64,000 nucleotides of DNA from Pseudomonas serbica (lineage in GTDB: Bacteria; Pseudomonadota; Gammaproteobacteria; Pseudomonadales; Pseudomonadaceae): contig NZ_JAQIYM010000017.1 in assembly GCF_028823535.1 (NCBI RefSeq), positions 85,381 to 149,380 on the forward strand, in the 5' to 3' direction. The notes beneath the pieces were generated by a model that did no database searches, was not told where the DNA came from, and saw nothing but the letters and a program-made list of their open reading frames with translations. The position numbers and the translations under genes were made by a program. The number at the start of each line of letters is the position of its first letter. Positions within the stretch are counted from its first letter, which is position 1. Positions 46,301 through 54,900 of this stretch are shown one piece after another.

Positions 46301-47309
46301 CCTTGAGAGGGCTGACGGGGTCGCCCGGGATGTAGACGATGATCCGTGAATCAGGGATCAGATCGGCAACAGGTATCCGGGACAGAATACTGAGCCAGGG
46401 ATTTTGCAGGGCCGCCCTGACTTTGCGTGACGCCGCGCCAATAACCAGGACGTCGTTCAACTCCGAACCAAATACCTGCAAGCGACTGTATGTGACCGAC
46501 GCACCATCGAGCCGAACCTGCGAAACGCCATCGAGTAGCGCCAACACCGTGGCATAGTCCGTGGCATCAATGTCCGACCTTATCCGCGCGATGTGCGCCT
46601 GCACGCGCATCCTGTCCTTATTCGCGGTAATCGTCTGCTGGCGTACCGTCGCCGCCTTGTCGGGCGCATCGAATACCGCACTCAGATGGTCCTGGTACTG
46701 CTTGCCCACGTCCAGTTCCCGGCACAGGCTGGCGAACGCTGATGGCGATATCGCCAACTTGTCACGGATGCTGTAGCGCACCTTCGCAAACGGGTACCGA
46801 TTGCTCTCATCGTAAAAGTGCCTGTCCAGTGCCCCCGCAGGCGCCAACGCGCTGGTCTCCTGCAAGGCAACCTCGTCAAAGGCCTCGTCCGCTTCGAAGT
46901 TTCGCAGCGCCGCCTGCAACAATGACTGCTCTTCGGCTCGATTGGGCGAACGCAGGTGAAACAGTGCTGTGCCGTCAACATCAGGCGCCTGGCCGAATTT
47001 TTTCTGTAGCGCATCCGTCAGCAAAGGCTTGGCGAATTCGGTGATGCCTTTGAAATCCTTGAGCGTCGTGGCCAGCGCCTGGCTGGAGACATTGCTCTGT
47101 GCCTGACTGTCGAGCAGGGCCTGGCGCAGCGCCTGTGCCGCCTTGTCATACAGTTCAGGGTACGCCTTGATGAAGCGCTGGGCAGGATTGCGCGCCTCTG
47201 TGATGGCCTGGAGATGTTGGTTGGCCAGGTGACGCGTCCAGTCGGGAACCCGGCTCTTGATGAACGGAACATGAAACCCGGTTTCAGCGGGTGCGCAAAG
47301 GTCCGGCAT
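40323..47309 (-). CDS. Giant LRR protein with NEL-type E3 ubiquitin ligase domain
   Basis: Protein of 2328 residues, start ATG 47309 after AGGAG. No signal peptide. The first ~1100 residues resemble the dermonecrotic-toxin/DUF6543 region of Pseudomonas LRR proteins, with a hydrophobic patch near residue 475 (AELGLSVLNVAAFFVPGLGE). Three LRR blocks follow (about 1176-1313, 1488-1646, 1831-1991), each preceded by a similar helix (ADQLIQCWRNG at 1140, AQRIRECARNG at 1436, ADQLLECWRG at 1790). The C-terminal ~280 residues match the NEL ligase fold with the C-x-D motif at Cys2132/Asp2134 (MTCGDGRI). NEL proteins are bacterial ubiquitin ligases delivered into host cells. Delivery route and host target are unknown here. 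Confidence 0.85.
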   Translation of the reverse strand: MPDLCAPAETGFHVPFIKSRVPDWTRHLANQHLQAITEARNPAQRFIKAYPELYDKAAQALRQALLDSQAQSNVSSQALATTLKDFKGITEFAKPLLTDALQKKFGQAPDVDGTALFHLRSPNRAEEQSLLQAALRNFEADEAFDEVALQETSALAPAGALDRHFYDESNRYPFAKVRYSIRDKLAISPSAFASLCRELDVGKQYQDHLSAVFDAPDKAATVRQQTITANKDRMRVQAHIARIRSDIDATDYATVLALLDGVSQVRLDGASVTYSRLQVFGSELNDVLVIGAASRKVRAALQNPWLSILSRIPVADLIPDSRIIVYIPGDPVSPLKAYGSSLEFARDLAIKLRTTGYQRFFASFVAKDESSRFFQRLRRQLKVQKWDPAPVYPGPPYNPDAFRNGAYVEVWNEEIDLGMDETFIDGEVFAACHEFHLARVKSNARLLAIPTAEVDHEAWIARLEHYAELGLSVLNVAAFFVPGLGEVMLAVTALQLTYEVYQGVETWKEGDAEEAWGHFRSVLQNVAFMVVLGAVASKAPPITHSRFVNGMTRIATPFGEPRLWKPDLAPYKSSVSLDGLEPDALGQYKVGDKTYIRHEGNVYEKTFDPALQKWRIKHPGDPQAYQPILRHNQLGAWRHTLERPLEWDRPTLLRRMGPQMDEFSDAQLQQMAEISGVGDDALRQMHIDHQPPPPLLAETIRSFKAEQQVSELIDRIRSGSDLGSASEAVVPLALELPNWPVEEVLEVFEGPEPWGASQRYGSASAMNSMKPTIKITRSEVRAGKLPERVLLALDEPQINQLLGARSAQPGADRVQMFRDRLADRGLDNKKSLFDKLLADQQTTSADIQRLQRSFPTLSPEGAQQVLGNASAAELARLRSSAKIPMRQAQQIRAHLQQGALNRALCGLHLEGMASLASDRLALHSLEQLPGWSGDIRVEMRLGSIKGPLLDSIGSENAKINLYLVKGDGYFRAYDAQGRALNNIAAHGRNLYESLLEFLPEASRATLKGNQGQALQEALAEHARSHRNAMSLILKQRPLNGPGPALRLPGGRLGYLASGRGVGFADGALVSRVRDVYPNISDAQASQFIRNRLSAGDTDQQVFNLLNNRQREFEALDTALTQWVDAVEPASAGGRSRRVMADQLIQCWRNGLVRGQEPAFDLNLTGADPLPEWDADFTHVRNLQVDSGQLIGDSGTGLLQRFAKIKSLNISMEGQDMAALAGKLPELTDITELVLDGASQTYPPQLVQALERMTQLEQLLLKGNLGEMDFSLLTNLRSLRLAGDMADWPNGVSGLNNLEALDLQGVALKSLPEELYSGHDSLWRHMRLNWAALEPQAFMKAYGHVHDNPAHLVNEPHMIAGYCRGRLSQLVPDDFSFAADAMAQFSKDGLSGRALLDQVEALHQQHLELNQSLAAWTDRVVRIDGRQMEVHHREVIAQRIRECARNGLRARYSPAEPFAGPSWRRGGEVNAVLDLSGYGPLGDLPALGGRVFPHVRSLILSGSGLSTGQVNDFLSGFPRLRTLDLSANRLTALPQAIETLGELSELNLPFNELTITAPAQARLNRLTHLKTLNLAYNRVGTLEVGSMAGLQSLDLSHTNIRNWPEGALSLPHLRRLALNHSGITDIPAAAMTGHDQLLMGTTLQGCRLSPQALAAVRAYAARTAPRPPLGIAPSHLAAGRTGGDPEFFPDEVSQRPDLLLPLHLEPGHGDLPQTSAARLQRLDPRLGEAEAIERIDAWLAQGIGALEIEARLGQWQQQQTQLIKRLNDWIDVPAVRSHQGWMGAVDRRRAADQLLECWRGTLRGVPPAAGAQTDAVLDLTGLVIGDLPALPVTFEHVGVLDLSGVGLAEGSDAFLRSFPRLRSLTLNHNRLGALPEAAGQCEHLIQLRASYNDLRASDELQRQLRSLRHLQVLDLSQNSLDRFDVTGLETLQKLDLRNNTLRDWPQGVLDAPALTTLDLSGNQIAIIPSDALLPEHATLMAGTNLSDNGNLEMAQLLRLQEYLQDTGQGLGFTEADIERALEGFRAEEFEGSETSDEEVHPDHESAQAQKARWFSGVAADSEKHQMWSALMEQDTTHDFSYILSQLQHTQDFAADRLDLTQRVWRVLEAAFGDEELGRRLMDLSKALRNRMTCGDGRILLFNELEVEVHEFNALKSIAPEHKGRELLKLSRELFRLAQVEAIARTRIQLKPEIDPAEIRLAYRIGLARRLNLPNQPKGMLYGSLAQVTATDLDEAYAAIIAEEKTPVFVEQLTARKYWKDYLEEKYPGEFTRLQQQFQAKASELEDQYPELNTAYLQEMEALDSANKTERLQLLTRLSEREIAELGAQA

Positions 47310-47474
47310 GATGTAACTCCTGTTACTCGATTAAGAGCGCGTCAGGACATCACAGCCACCCGCCGGCATGGCGGTACATATGTATAGGGAAAACGGGGCC
47401 TGCACTGTCACGCGCAGACTGTAGTTCTTCAGTTTGGCTATGCTTAGCTCTCACAACCTGGTGAGGAGGGATTT

Positions 47475-47693
47475 ATGGACGATCCAGTCGACAACAAGCC
47501 GCCTACCTTCTGGCAAATGCTGCACAGCGTCATGGCGGCGGCGTTCGGGGTGCAGAGTGGGAAAAACCGGGCGCGGGACTTCACTCACGGCAAACCCAGT
47601 CATTTCGTGATCCTGGGCATTCTGTTCACGGCGGTATTCGCCTTGACGCTGTACGGCATCGTGCAACTGGTGGTGCATCTGGCCGGGGTTTAA
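47475..47693 (+). CDS. DUF2970 small membrane protein
   Basis: Protein of 72 residues with one membrane segment near the C terminus (FVILGILFTAVFALTLYGIV). The N-terminal FWQMLHSVMAAAFGVQS is the DUF2970 signature. It is preceded by GGTGAGGAGGG. The family is small, widespread in beta- and gammaproteobacteria and of unknown function. Its stop overlaps the stop of the convergent binding-protein gene through a shared TTAA. Confidence 0.85.
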   Translation: MDDPVDNKPPTFWQMLHSVMAAAFGVQSGKNRARDFTHGKPSHFVILGILFTAVFALTLYGIVQLVVHLAGV

Positions 47694-48763
47694 CGCATCA
47701 GGGTTTGCAGGCTGAACGGATAGCGATACGAGGTCGGCCGGCCTTTGGCTGACAGTCGACGGAAGTTCACCCCGTAGGACGGTGAGTTGCCCATGGCCAG
47801 CAATCGCCCGGCCTGTGCCCTGTCGATCAGTTGCAGCAACGGGACCCGCTGGTCGCGGCCGCCGTAATGGTCGAGATCCACGCCCTGCTCAAGGTCATGC
47901 ACCTCTACCAGCGCCCAGCCACCCAAGGTGAAGTGCCCGCCCACCAGCACACTGATGCGCCCATCGACCGTCGCCTGCAACGCCGCCGGCGAGGTGTTGA
48001 CCGCACTGAACAACGCGTCCCTGCCGGGAACTCCACCCCGCTGCGAAAACGCCTGCATGGCGCCAAATGCCATTTCGTCATTGGCTGACCACACCAGTGA
48101 GACCTTCGGGTAACGCTGGAACAACAGCCTGGCCTGTTCATACGCCCGCTCCCGGGTCCAGCCGCTATAGACCAACTGGCGCAAGCGCACTTGCGGATGT
48201 TCGGCCAAGGCCCGCAGCATGCCTTGCTCGCGCAGTTGCGCCGAAGGGGTGATCTTCAAACCGGAAAACGCCAGCAACTCGATGACCTCGCCGGGCGGCA
48301 CGGGGGGATGCTGGCGAATCAGTTCCTTGAGCATCAGGTAACCACCCTCCTCGTCGTTCGGCACCAGGCTGCCCAAGCGCTCAGGGCGCTCGCCCAGCAG
48401 ACTCATCTGGTTGGCCGTCAACGAAGCGTTGACCATGAACAGTTTGACCCCGCTGCCCTGGGCCAGGCGAATGATCTGTGGAGCGACGTATTGTTCGTTG
48501 ACGAACACCAGATAGTCCGGACGCTCGGGGCCTTGCAGCGCAACACGAGCCTGCGCCAGCGTGAGTTCCGGCATGCGTTGGGAATAGAGAATTCGCAGGT
48601 CAATGCCCAGGTCCGTGGCTGCCGCCTGCATGAATTGCGAATAGCTGACCCAGAAGGCTTCATCGGTTGTTCCGGGGTTGAGGAACAGCACTGATTCTGC
48701 CCGGGCAGCGGTGCCATGAACCGCGCCAAACAGCAGCAGGAATGAATAGAAAATCTTCAGCAT
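47690..48763 (-). CDS. Periplasmic sugar-binding-like protein (orphan)
   Basis: Protein of 357 residues with a signal peptide (MLKIFYSFLLLFGAVHGTAA, then RA) and a type I periplasmic-binding fold: VLFLNPGTTDEAFWVSYSQF, PDYLVFVNEQYVAPQI, VSLVWSANDEMAFGAMQAF. It resembles ribose/galactose-type or LuxP-like ligand binders. No ABC permease or ATPase lies nearby, so it may serve a sensor kinase or chemoreceptor instead of transport. Ligand unknown. Confidence 0.82.
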   Translation of the reverse strand: MLKIFYSFLLLFGAVHGTAARAESVLFLNPGTTDEAFWVSYSQFMQAAATDLGIDLRILYSQRMPELTLAQARVALQGPERPDYLVFVNEQYVAPQIIRLAQGSGVKLFMVNASLTANQMSLLGERPERLGSLVPNDEEGGYLMLKELIRQHPPVPPGEVIELLAFSGLKITPSAQLREQGMLRALAEHPQVRLRQLVYSGWTRERAYEQARLLFQRYPKVSLVWSANDEMAFGAMQAFSQRGGVPGRDALFSAVNTSPAALQATVDGRISVLVGGHFTLGGWALVEVHDLEQGVDLDHYGGRDQRVPLLQLIDRAQAGRLLAMGNSPSYGVNFRRLSAKGRPTSYRYPFSLQTLMR

Positions 48764-48879
48764 TGATCGTCCGAGCCCCCGGAAATTCGCCGCGCATTAT
48801 AGCCAGCGAACACCCGTAGAACGGCGTTTATCAGGGATTTTGTCCGACAATCGTCGGAACGAGACCCGGACGGGTTGAT

Positions 48880-48993
48880 TTACTGGTGACTGACCCAGAA
48901 TACCGCAGTGCCGACGACCAGGATGATCAGGAACAGAATCGCCCAGGCATCGACCGAACTATCGCTTTTGCGTGCTTTGGTTGGGTTGCTCAT
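48880..48993 (-). CDS. Small single-helix membrane protein (37 residues)
   Basis: Reads MSNPTKARKSDSSVDAWAIL followed by a hydrophobic run (FLIILVVGTAVFWV) and ends SHQ, stop TAA. ATG 48993 has AGAGG eight bases upstream. A positively charged N terminus and one membrane helix suggest an inner-membrane microprotein. It lies between the orphan binding protein and cysI, divergent from cysI. Function unknown; I believe similar tiny genes occur at this place in other pseudomonads, but cannot check. Confidence 0.65.
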   Translation of the reverse strand: MSNPTKARKSDSSVDAWAILFLIILVVGTAVFWVSHQ

Positions 48994-49286
48994 TGCATCG
49001 CCTCTTGTCGGTTTTATCGGTGATTGCATAAAGACTCGATCACATTAAAGACGACGATTGCCCGCACCACAAACAGGGGCTTTGCAACAACGATTCTCAT
49101 TAGTCCTTTTGGTTCTTTACATATACTCAAACATCACTTTTGCGCATAACCGCAAACTGGTATCTTGCCCCGGCTCCGTAGGGAGTGCGCGGCCGTGCGC
49201 GCAGAATTGCAGAGGCTCCTTCGGACTCCGGCAAGCACAAAAACGCAGCTGTATCCGAGCGACCCAAGCCTGAGAACAGGACTTAT

Positions 49287-50945
49287 ATGTACGTATACGA
49301 CGAATACGATCAGCGAATCATCGAGGACCGCGTCAAGCAGTTCCGTGATCAGACCCGACGCTATCTGGCAGGTGAGCTGAGCGAAGAAGAATTTCGCCCC
49401 CTGCGCCTGCAAAACGGGCTTTATATCCAGCGTTTCGCGCCAATGTTGCGTGTAGCGGTGCCTTACGGCCAACTGACTTCGCGCCAGGTGCGGATGATGG
49501 CCAAGATTGCCCGCGACTACGACAAGGGCTATGCGCACATCAGCACCCGGCAGAACGTGCAGTTCAACTGGCCGGCCGTGGAAGACATTCCGGATATTCT
49601 CGCGGAACTGGCCACCGTGCAGATGCACGCGATCCAGACCAGCGGCAACTGCCTGCGCAACGTCACTACCGACCAGTTCGCCGGCGTAGCTGCCGACGAG
49701 CTGATCGATCCGCGCCCATGGTGTGAGATCGTCCGTCAGTGGACCACCTTCCACCCGGAATTCGCCTACCTGCCGCGCAAGTTCAAGATTGCCGTCAACG
49801 GTTCGACTTCCGACCGCGCCGCTATCGAAGTCCATGACATTGGCCTTGAGCCGGTGCACAACGCCGCTGGCGAACTGGGCTTCCGTGTGCTGGTCGGCGG
49901 TGGCCTGGGTCGTACGCCGGTGGTCGGTGCGTTCATCAACGAATTCCTGCCGTGGCAAGACCTGTTGAGCTACCTCGACGCCATCCTGCGGGTCTACAAC
50001 CGCTATGGCCGTCGTGACAACAAGTACAAGGCGCGGATCAAGATCCTGGTGAAAGCGCTGACGCCTGAAGTCTTCGCCCAGAAAGTCGACGCGGAAATGG
50101 AACACCTGCGCGGTGGCCAGACCACGCTGACCGAAGCCGAAGTGCATCGCGTCGCCAAACACTTCGTCGACCCGGACTACAAGGCGCTGGACAACCAGGC
50201 CGCCGCCCTGGCCGAACTCGATCAGCAATACCCGGGCTTCGCCCGCTGGCGCGCGCGCAATACCCTGGCCCACAAGAAGCCTGGTTATGTCGCAGTGACC
50301 CTGTCCCTGAAGCCGACCGGCGTTGCCCCGGGCGACATCACCGACAAGCAGCTCGACGCCGTGGCCGACCTGGCCGAGCGATACAGCTACGGTCAACTGC
50401 GTACTTCCCACGAGCAGAACATCATCCTGGCCGACGTGGAACAGTCCCGTCTGTTCGAAATGTGGGGCGAACTGCGCGAGCAAGGTTTCGCCACGCCGAA
50501 CATCGGCCTGCTGACCGACATCATCTGCTGCCCGGGTGGCGATTTCTGCTCCCTGGCCAACGCCAAGTCGATCCCGATCGCCGAATCGATCCAGCGCCGC
50601 TTCGACGACCTGGACTACCTGTTCGACATCGGTGAACTGGACCTGAACATCTCCGGCTGCATGAACGCCTGTGGTCACCACCACGTCGGCCACATCGGCA
50701 TCCTCGGGGTGGACAAGAAAGGCGAAGAGTTCTACCAGGTTTCCCTCGGCGGCAGCGCCAGTCGCGACGCCAGCCTGGGCAAGATCCTCGGCCCGTCCTT
50801 CGCCCAGGAAGCCATGCCTGACGTGATCGAGAAGCTGATCGACGTGTACATCGAACAACGTACCGAAGACGAGCGCTTCATCGACACCTACCAGCGTATT
50901 GGCATCGACCTCTTCAAGGAGCGCGTCTATGCAGCGAATCATTAA
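49287..50945 (+). CDS. cysI: Sulfite reductase haemoprotein (nitrite/sulfite reductase family)
   Basis: Protein of 552 residues, start ATG 49287. Two nitrite/sulfite reductase ferredoxin-like halves, and the four cluster cysteines in CCPGGDFC and CMNACGHHH that ligate the [4Fe-4S]-sirohaem centre. It reduces sulfite to sulfide in cysteine synthesis. The upstream 49000-49286 region is AT-rich with a possible -10 (TATCTT at 49161) and may bind CysB, but no clear site is visible. The next gene starts inside its 3' end, as usual for the Pseudomonas cysI-DUF934 pair. Confidence 0.92.
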   Translation: MYVYDEYDQRIIEDRVKQFRDQTRRYLAGELSEEEFRPLRLQNGLYIQRFAPMLRVAVPYGQLTSRQVRMMAKIARDYDKGYAHISTRQNVQFNWPAVEDIPDILAELATVQMHAIQTSGNCLRNVTTDQFAGVAADELIDPRPWCEIVRQWTTFHPEFAYLPRKFKIAVNGSTSDRAAIEVHDIGLEPVHNAAGELGFRVLVGGGLGRTPVVGAFINEFLPWQDLLSYLDAILRVYNRYGRRDNKYKARIKILVKALTPEVFAQKVDAEMEHLRGGQTTLTEAEVHRVAKHFVDPDYKALDNQAAALAELDQQYPGFARWRARNTLAHKKPGYVAVTLSLKPTGVAPGDITDKQLDAVADLAERYSYGQLRTSHEQNIILADVEQSRLFEMWGELREQGFATPNIGLLTDIICCPGGDFCSLANAKSIPIAESIQRRFDDLDYLFDIGELDLNISGCMNACGHHHVGHIGILGVDKKGEEFYQVSLGGSASRDASLGKILGPSFAQEAMPDVIEKLIDVYIEQRTEDERFIDTYQRIGIDLFKERVYAANH

Positions 50946-51423
50946 GAACAACGAAGTCGTCGACGAAACCTGGCACCTGCTGCCCAAGGATTTCAACATC
51001 GACGAAATCACCAACTGCGACGACTACATCGTCCCGTTGCAGTTGTGGCGCGAACACAGCCGTATGCTCCTGGCCCGCGACGGCGGCCTGGGCATCTGGC
51101 TGGACGCTGGCGAAGAAGCCGAGGAAATCGGGGAAGACGTGGCCAACTTCCAGGTCATCGCCCTGAACTTCCCGGCCTTCACCGATGGCCGCAATTACTC
51201 CAACGCCCGTTTGCTGCGTGACCGTTATGGTTTCAAAGGCGAACTGCGGGCCATTGGCGATGTGCTGCGCGACCAGTTGTTCTACCTGCGCCGCTGCGGT
51301 TTCGATGCGTTCGCGATTCGCGCCGACAAAGACCCGTACGAAGCCCTGGAAGGTCTCAAGGACTTCTCGGTGACCTATCAGGCCGCCACCGACGAACCGC
51401 TGCCGCTGTTCCGTCGTCGCTAA
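50929..51423 (+). CDS. DUF934 family protein, sulfite-reduction partner
   Basis: Protein of 164 residues of the DUF934 family. The ATG at 50929 lies 17 bases inside the end of cysI and has AAGGAG upstream, so translation is coupled. Recognisable family sequences are FPAFTDGRNYSNARLLRDRY and GDVLRDQLFYLRRCGFDAFA. The family accompanies sulfite or nitrite reductases and is usually described as an oxidoreductase, without proven activity; an electron-transfer or assembly role is inferred from the conserved pairing. Confidence 0.9.
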   Translation: MQRIIKNNEVVDETWHLLPKDFNIDEITNCDDYIVPLQLWREHSRMLLARDGGLGIWLDAGEEAEEIGEDVANFQVIALNFPAFTDGRNYSNARLLRDRYGFKGELRAIGDVLRDQLFYLRRCGFDAFAIRADKDPYEALEGLKDFSVTYQAATDEPLPLFRRR

Positions 51424-51430
51424 AAACAAA

Positions 51431-51464
51431 TAAAGCCCTGACTCCGCAAGGAGCCAGGGCTTTA
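51431..51464. terminator. Intrinsic terminator after the cysI operon
   Basis: TAAAGCCCTG ... CCAGGGCTTTA with an inner CTCC/GGAG pairing, flanked by A-rich and T-rich ends. It can act for both the cysI operon and the convergent small gene. Confidence 0.85.
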
Positions 51465-51484
51465 TTGCTTGTGAAGCAGATCAC

Positions 51485-51790
51485 TCAGAACTCGACTTGC
51501 GTCAGGCCCCTTTTCTTGAGTGCGTACGCCAGTGCGGGAATGTCATCAAACAACTTTCCATTCAAGCTCCCCCAATAGCTACCTTCGATAAACACACTGA
51601 AGTCCGGCTTAGCATGGCTGGGTTGATGGCGCTTGATATAGGCCATTTCGATTTCATTGTTTCTGGAGCGATAGACGACCGATAAATCCTTAGTGGGTCT
51701 TTTATCAATCAGAAACATGCTTTTTTGCGGCAGTAACCTTTCAAAAACGGCGAAATCCTGTGGATCGCCCCGATATTGACCTTCGTTCAT
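51485..51790 (-). CDS. Unknown 101-residue protein next to the truncated LRR gene
   Basis: Start ATG 51790 (MNEGQYRGDPQDFAVFERLL), with AAGGAAG upstream. No signal peptide, membrane segment or known motif. The sequence reads as a small mixed fold with a central FSVFIEGSYWGSLNGKLF. The gene and the 117 bases upstream are visibly more AT-rich than the surroundings, which suggests a separate origin. It is on the same strand as the 1283-residue LRR gene and could be its partner (immunity protein, chaperone) or an unrelated gene. I do not recognise it. Confidence 0.6.
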   Translation of the reverse strand: MNEGQYRGDPQDFAVFERLLPQKSMFLIDKRPTKDLSVVYRSRNNEIEMAYIKRHQPSHAKPDFSVFIEGSYWGSLNGKLFDDIPALAYALKKRGLTQVEF

Positions 51791-51906
51791 GATGCAACTT
51801 CCTTGCTGCTGTGAATGGTATCGAGAGTCTAAGCGAATTATCTTTGGACTCAACGCTCATATAAACACAAGATATTTTTTTCTTATTGATCAGGGTAGAA
51901 CTCCTC

Positions 51907-54900
51907 TCAAAGGCCTGCGCGCTGCTCCAGCGCCCTGAACGCCACCCAGGGGTTTTCCAGCCGCCCTCCTACCGTAATCAATTGGTTCCATACTGCATCT
52001 GAAAAATCGGCCTGCTCCAGCAGTCGCCAGACTCGCGCCTGAAGTAACGGATAATCGACCAGAAAATCGGCGGTCAGGCTCAACCTGTCTATAACACTCA
52101 AAAACCGCGTACCGGAGGGTTTGCCTGCCAGTCGCCGCCAAAGGGCTTGCCGCCACTGTTTCAGCGGTTCATCGCAGTCCCGTAGCCACGCAATCGACTG
52201 TCCATAGTCATCGCCGGGCGCGCCCAGCCATAAATTGATCCCCGTTTGCTCGCGATGAATGATCAGTCGACGCAGCGTGTCCTCGTCCGTCAGTGGATTG
52301 CCCCACAACAGCACACGATCCAGCGAGACCGCCTGGTTCATCACCGCGGGCGGCACCCGGACAATGAGGTTGTCACGCAGATCCAGTGAGATCATGTAAG
52401 GCTCATCCCTGATGCCGATCGGGCACCGGGCAATCCCGGTGTTACTCAGGTTCAGCCACCGCAAGTCATTCATCCCGAGCAGCAAGGGCGGTTCGCCCAA
52501 AGGGTTGTCACTCAGGTCCAGTGTGTGAAGCCTGGCCAACCCGCCCAACTCCGACACCGTCTCTTCAGTGAATGCCAAGCCGGTGGCCTTGAGATTCAGC
52601 GACCTGAGATGCGTCAGGCCGAACAACGCCGTCGGCAGAACGGTCCGCCCATTACCCTGGGCGTCGAATTGAATCAGTTCGGCACTCTCGAGGTTCAAGG
52701 CCTGCAGATTCGGAAAACACTCGAGGAACCCATTCAAGGTTTCCCGCTCGGTCACATGAAAATGTGGCATCGACAACTCGATGACATCGTTGAAGCGGAT
52801 GTTGATGACCGGCAATCGGTGATAATCCTCGAAGCCCATGTGGAGCTTGTACCCCACAAGCTCTTCGCCTGAATAGACGCGCAGGTCGTTCAATGCACGC
52901 CGTTGCCAGATCGCTTGCAGATCGTCAGCCAGTTCTATCCTGGATTCGCGCTCGTAGTTCATGGTGTCCAGGAGCAGTTGCGCGTTATGGTTTTCGATCT
53001 GTTCATCCGTCAGCCCCTGCGCATGCGCCTGTGCCCGGCCCTGGGCATCGGCACCGAGGAAAGGAATGTCCATGTCCTCAATGTCTCCCGCCACCTGATC
53101 GATCCAGCCACGCAAGTCAGTGTTGAGCTGGTGAAACTGTTGCTGCAGCAGATCGATGTGCGCCTGCGCATTGCCACCTGCACGCAGTAGCAGCTCATCG
53201 GCTTCAGCATCTGTGGAATCCGGATAGATTTCCTTGATCTGCAACCTCATCATTTCGTGCGTCAACACTGCGGCCTGCGGCGTATCAGGGAAAACACCCC
53301 CTCGTAGCCCTTGCGCCTCGAAAGGCAGGCCGCCATCCATTCGGTGCAATCCGAGCACCAACTCGGAACGGGGCATGGCCCGCTCACCGATTTTCAACCG
53401 CAACGCCCGGGCCGAGTCAATCGGGGGAAGCTGCAACGCCAAACGCTCTTCTGCGGACAAGACATCAAGAAGCGCCGCATAAAAATCCACTTGCCCGGCT
53501 TGCCCCTGGTAATGGCCTGCCACCTTGATCAGTCGTCGAACGCTGGGAGCGTCAAGTGCGCCGCTACGATCCACAAAGGCGCCTGAGACGGAGTTCTCAA
53601 GGATTTCAACGCTAAGGTTCCCGGGCCATCCTGGCAGGTTTTTCAGCGAATGCAGGGCCAGCGTGTCCGACTCCGCACTGACCAGCGAGCGAATGTACAG
53701 TCCTTCATAAGCACGATTGAGCCGCACATGCTGCTGGTATTGCAGGGCCTTGTGATTGAGGCGCTTGAACGCTTGCCGGACCTGGACAGCGTCCACGGGG
53801 CTCTGGATATCGACGCCATAGCGGTCGAGCATTTGCTCGATGGCGGCCCTGGGCAAGCCAGGGTATTGCCGCTGGAACAACCGGACCCATTCGTGCTCCG
53901 AGTGCTCAAGCGCTTGGTAGCGGGTGGAAAACAGCCCGGCGCGCTCACTTTGGGGCACAGCCGCTTGCTCCAGTTCCTGTTCGATCCTGAAACGGCTGAT
54001 GGTATCGGCCAGCAAGGGCGTCGGCGCACGCCCGCCCTGCATCAGGCGCAGCATGTCGTCATCGACTGCACTGACCTTGCCGATCTGCGCCAGCACTTCA
54101 TCGCTCAAGGACGCCACTGACGGTCCGATTGCGCGGATAAGCGCCACACGGTTCTGCTGTGCGAGACTCGATGGCACTGTAGGGGTCGTGGGCCGAGCCA
54201 GCGACGGCCTGGTGCCCCCCTCGCCCGGATTGACGCCTGGTTCACGGGAACGTTCGGCAATGATGCCAGCATCGGCAGCATCACCCTTCAGCACCGCGCC
54301 CGCGCCGGCCAGGGGCAAAGCATTGAGCAAACCAAATACGCTACGCGTGACACCCGCCGTTCGATCAGCCGAAGTTGCACCATTGACGGCCTGATCAAGG
54401 CCATAACCGGCGTCGATGAGGCCGGACAACGCCAGCAGCCCTTCGCCACCGGGGACGAACAGCGCCAGAGGACCAAACCGGTTGATCCACTGCACCACCG
54501 GTTCGACGGCGGCACTCAGGTTATCCCGATTGACCTGGGCATCGTCAAGAATGGTGCTGACACTGGCCAGGGAGGCCTCCTTCATGGTCAACACCAGTTG
54601 GGCAAACGGGTCGGCGCCTGATGGCGAGTCATCGAAACCGATGTAGCGGGCCGGCGGCCAAAAACCGTCGTCGTTGAAGAAGCCCGCTTCTTTGTTCAGC
54701 CGGTGTTCACGCGGATAGACCGCCATGCCGTCCAGCGCCGTCAGCACACCGGCATGGAACGTGCCGTCCTTGCGATCATCCTCGGCAAAATGCGCCGCCA
54801 GGGCCAGTTTGCCGTCCTCGGCTTGACCCTGGGCCACTATCCACTGGTGCAATTGGCCGCTGTCTTTGAACCCATGCACAGGGGAGGAGTTACCGGGGAT

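Noticed and set aside
51791..51906. Frameshifted remainder of the NEL domain after the truncated LRR gene
   Set aside because: The short AT-rich interval in all minus-strand frames shows no likeness to the NEL C-terminal half.
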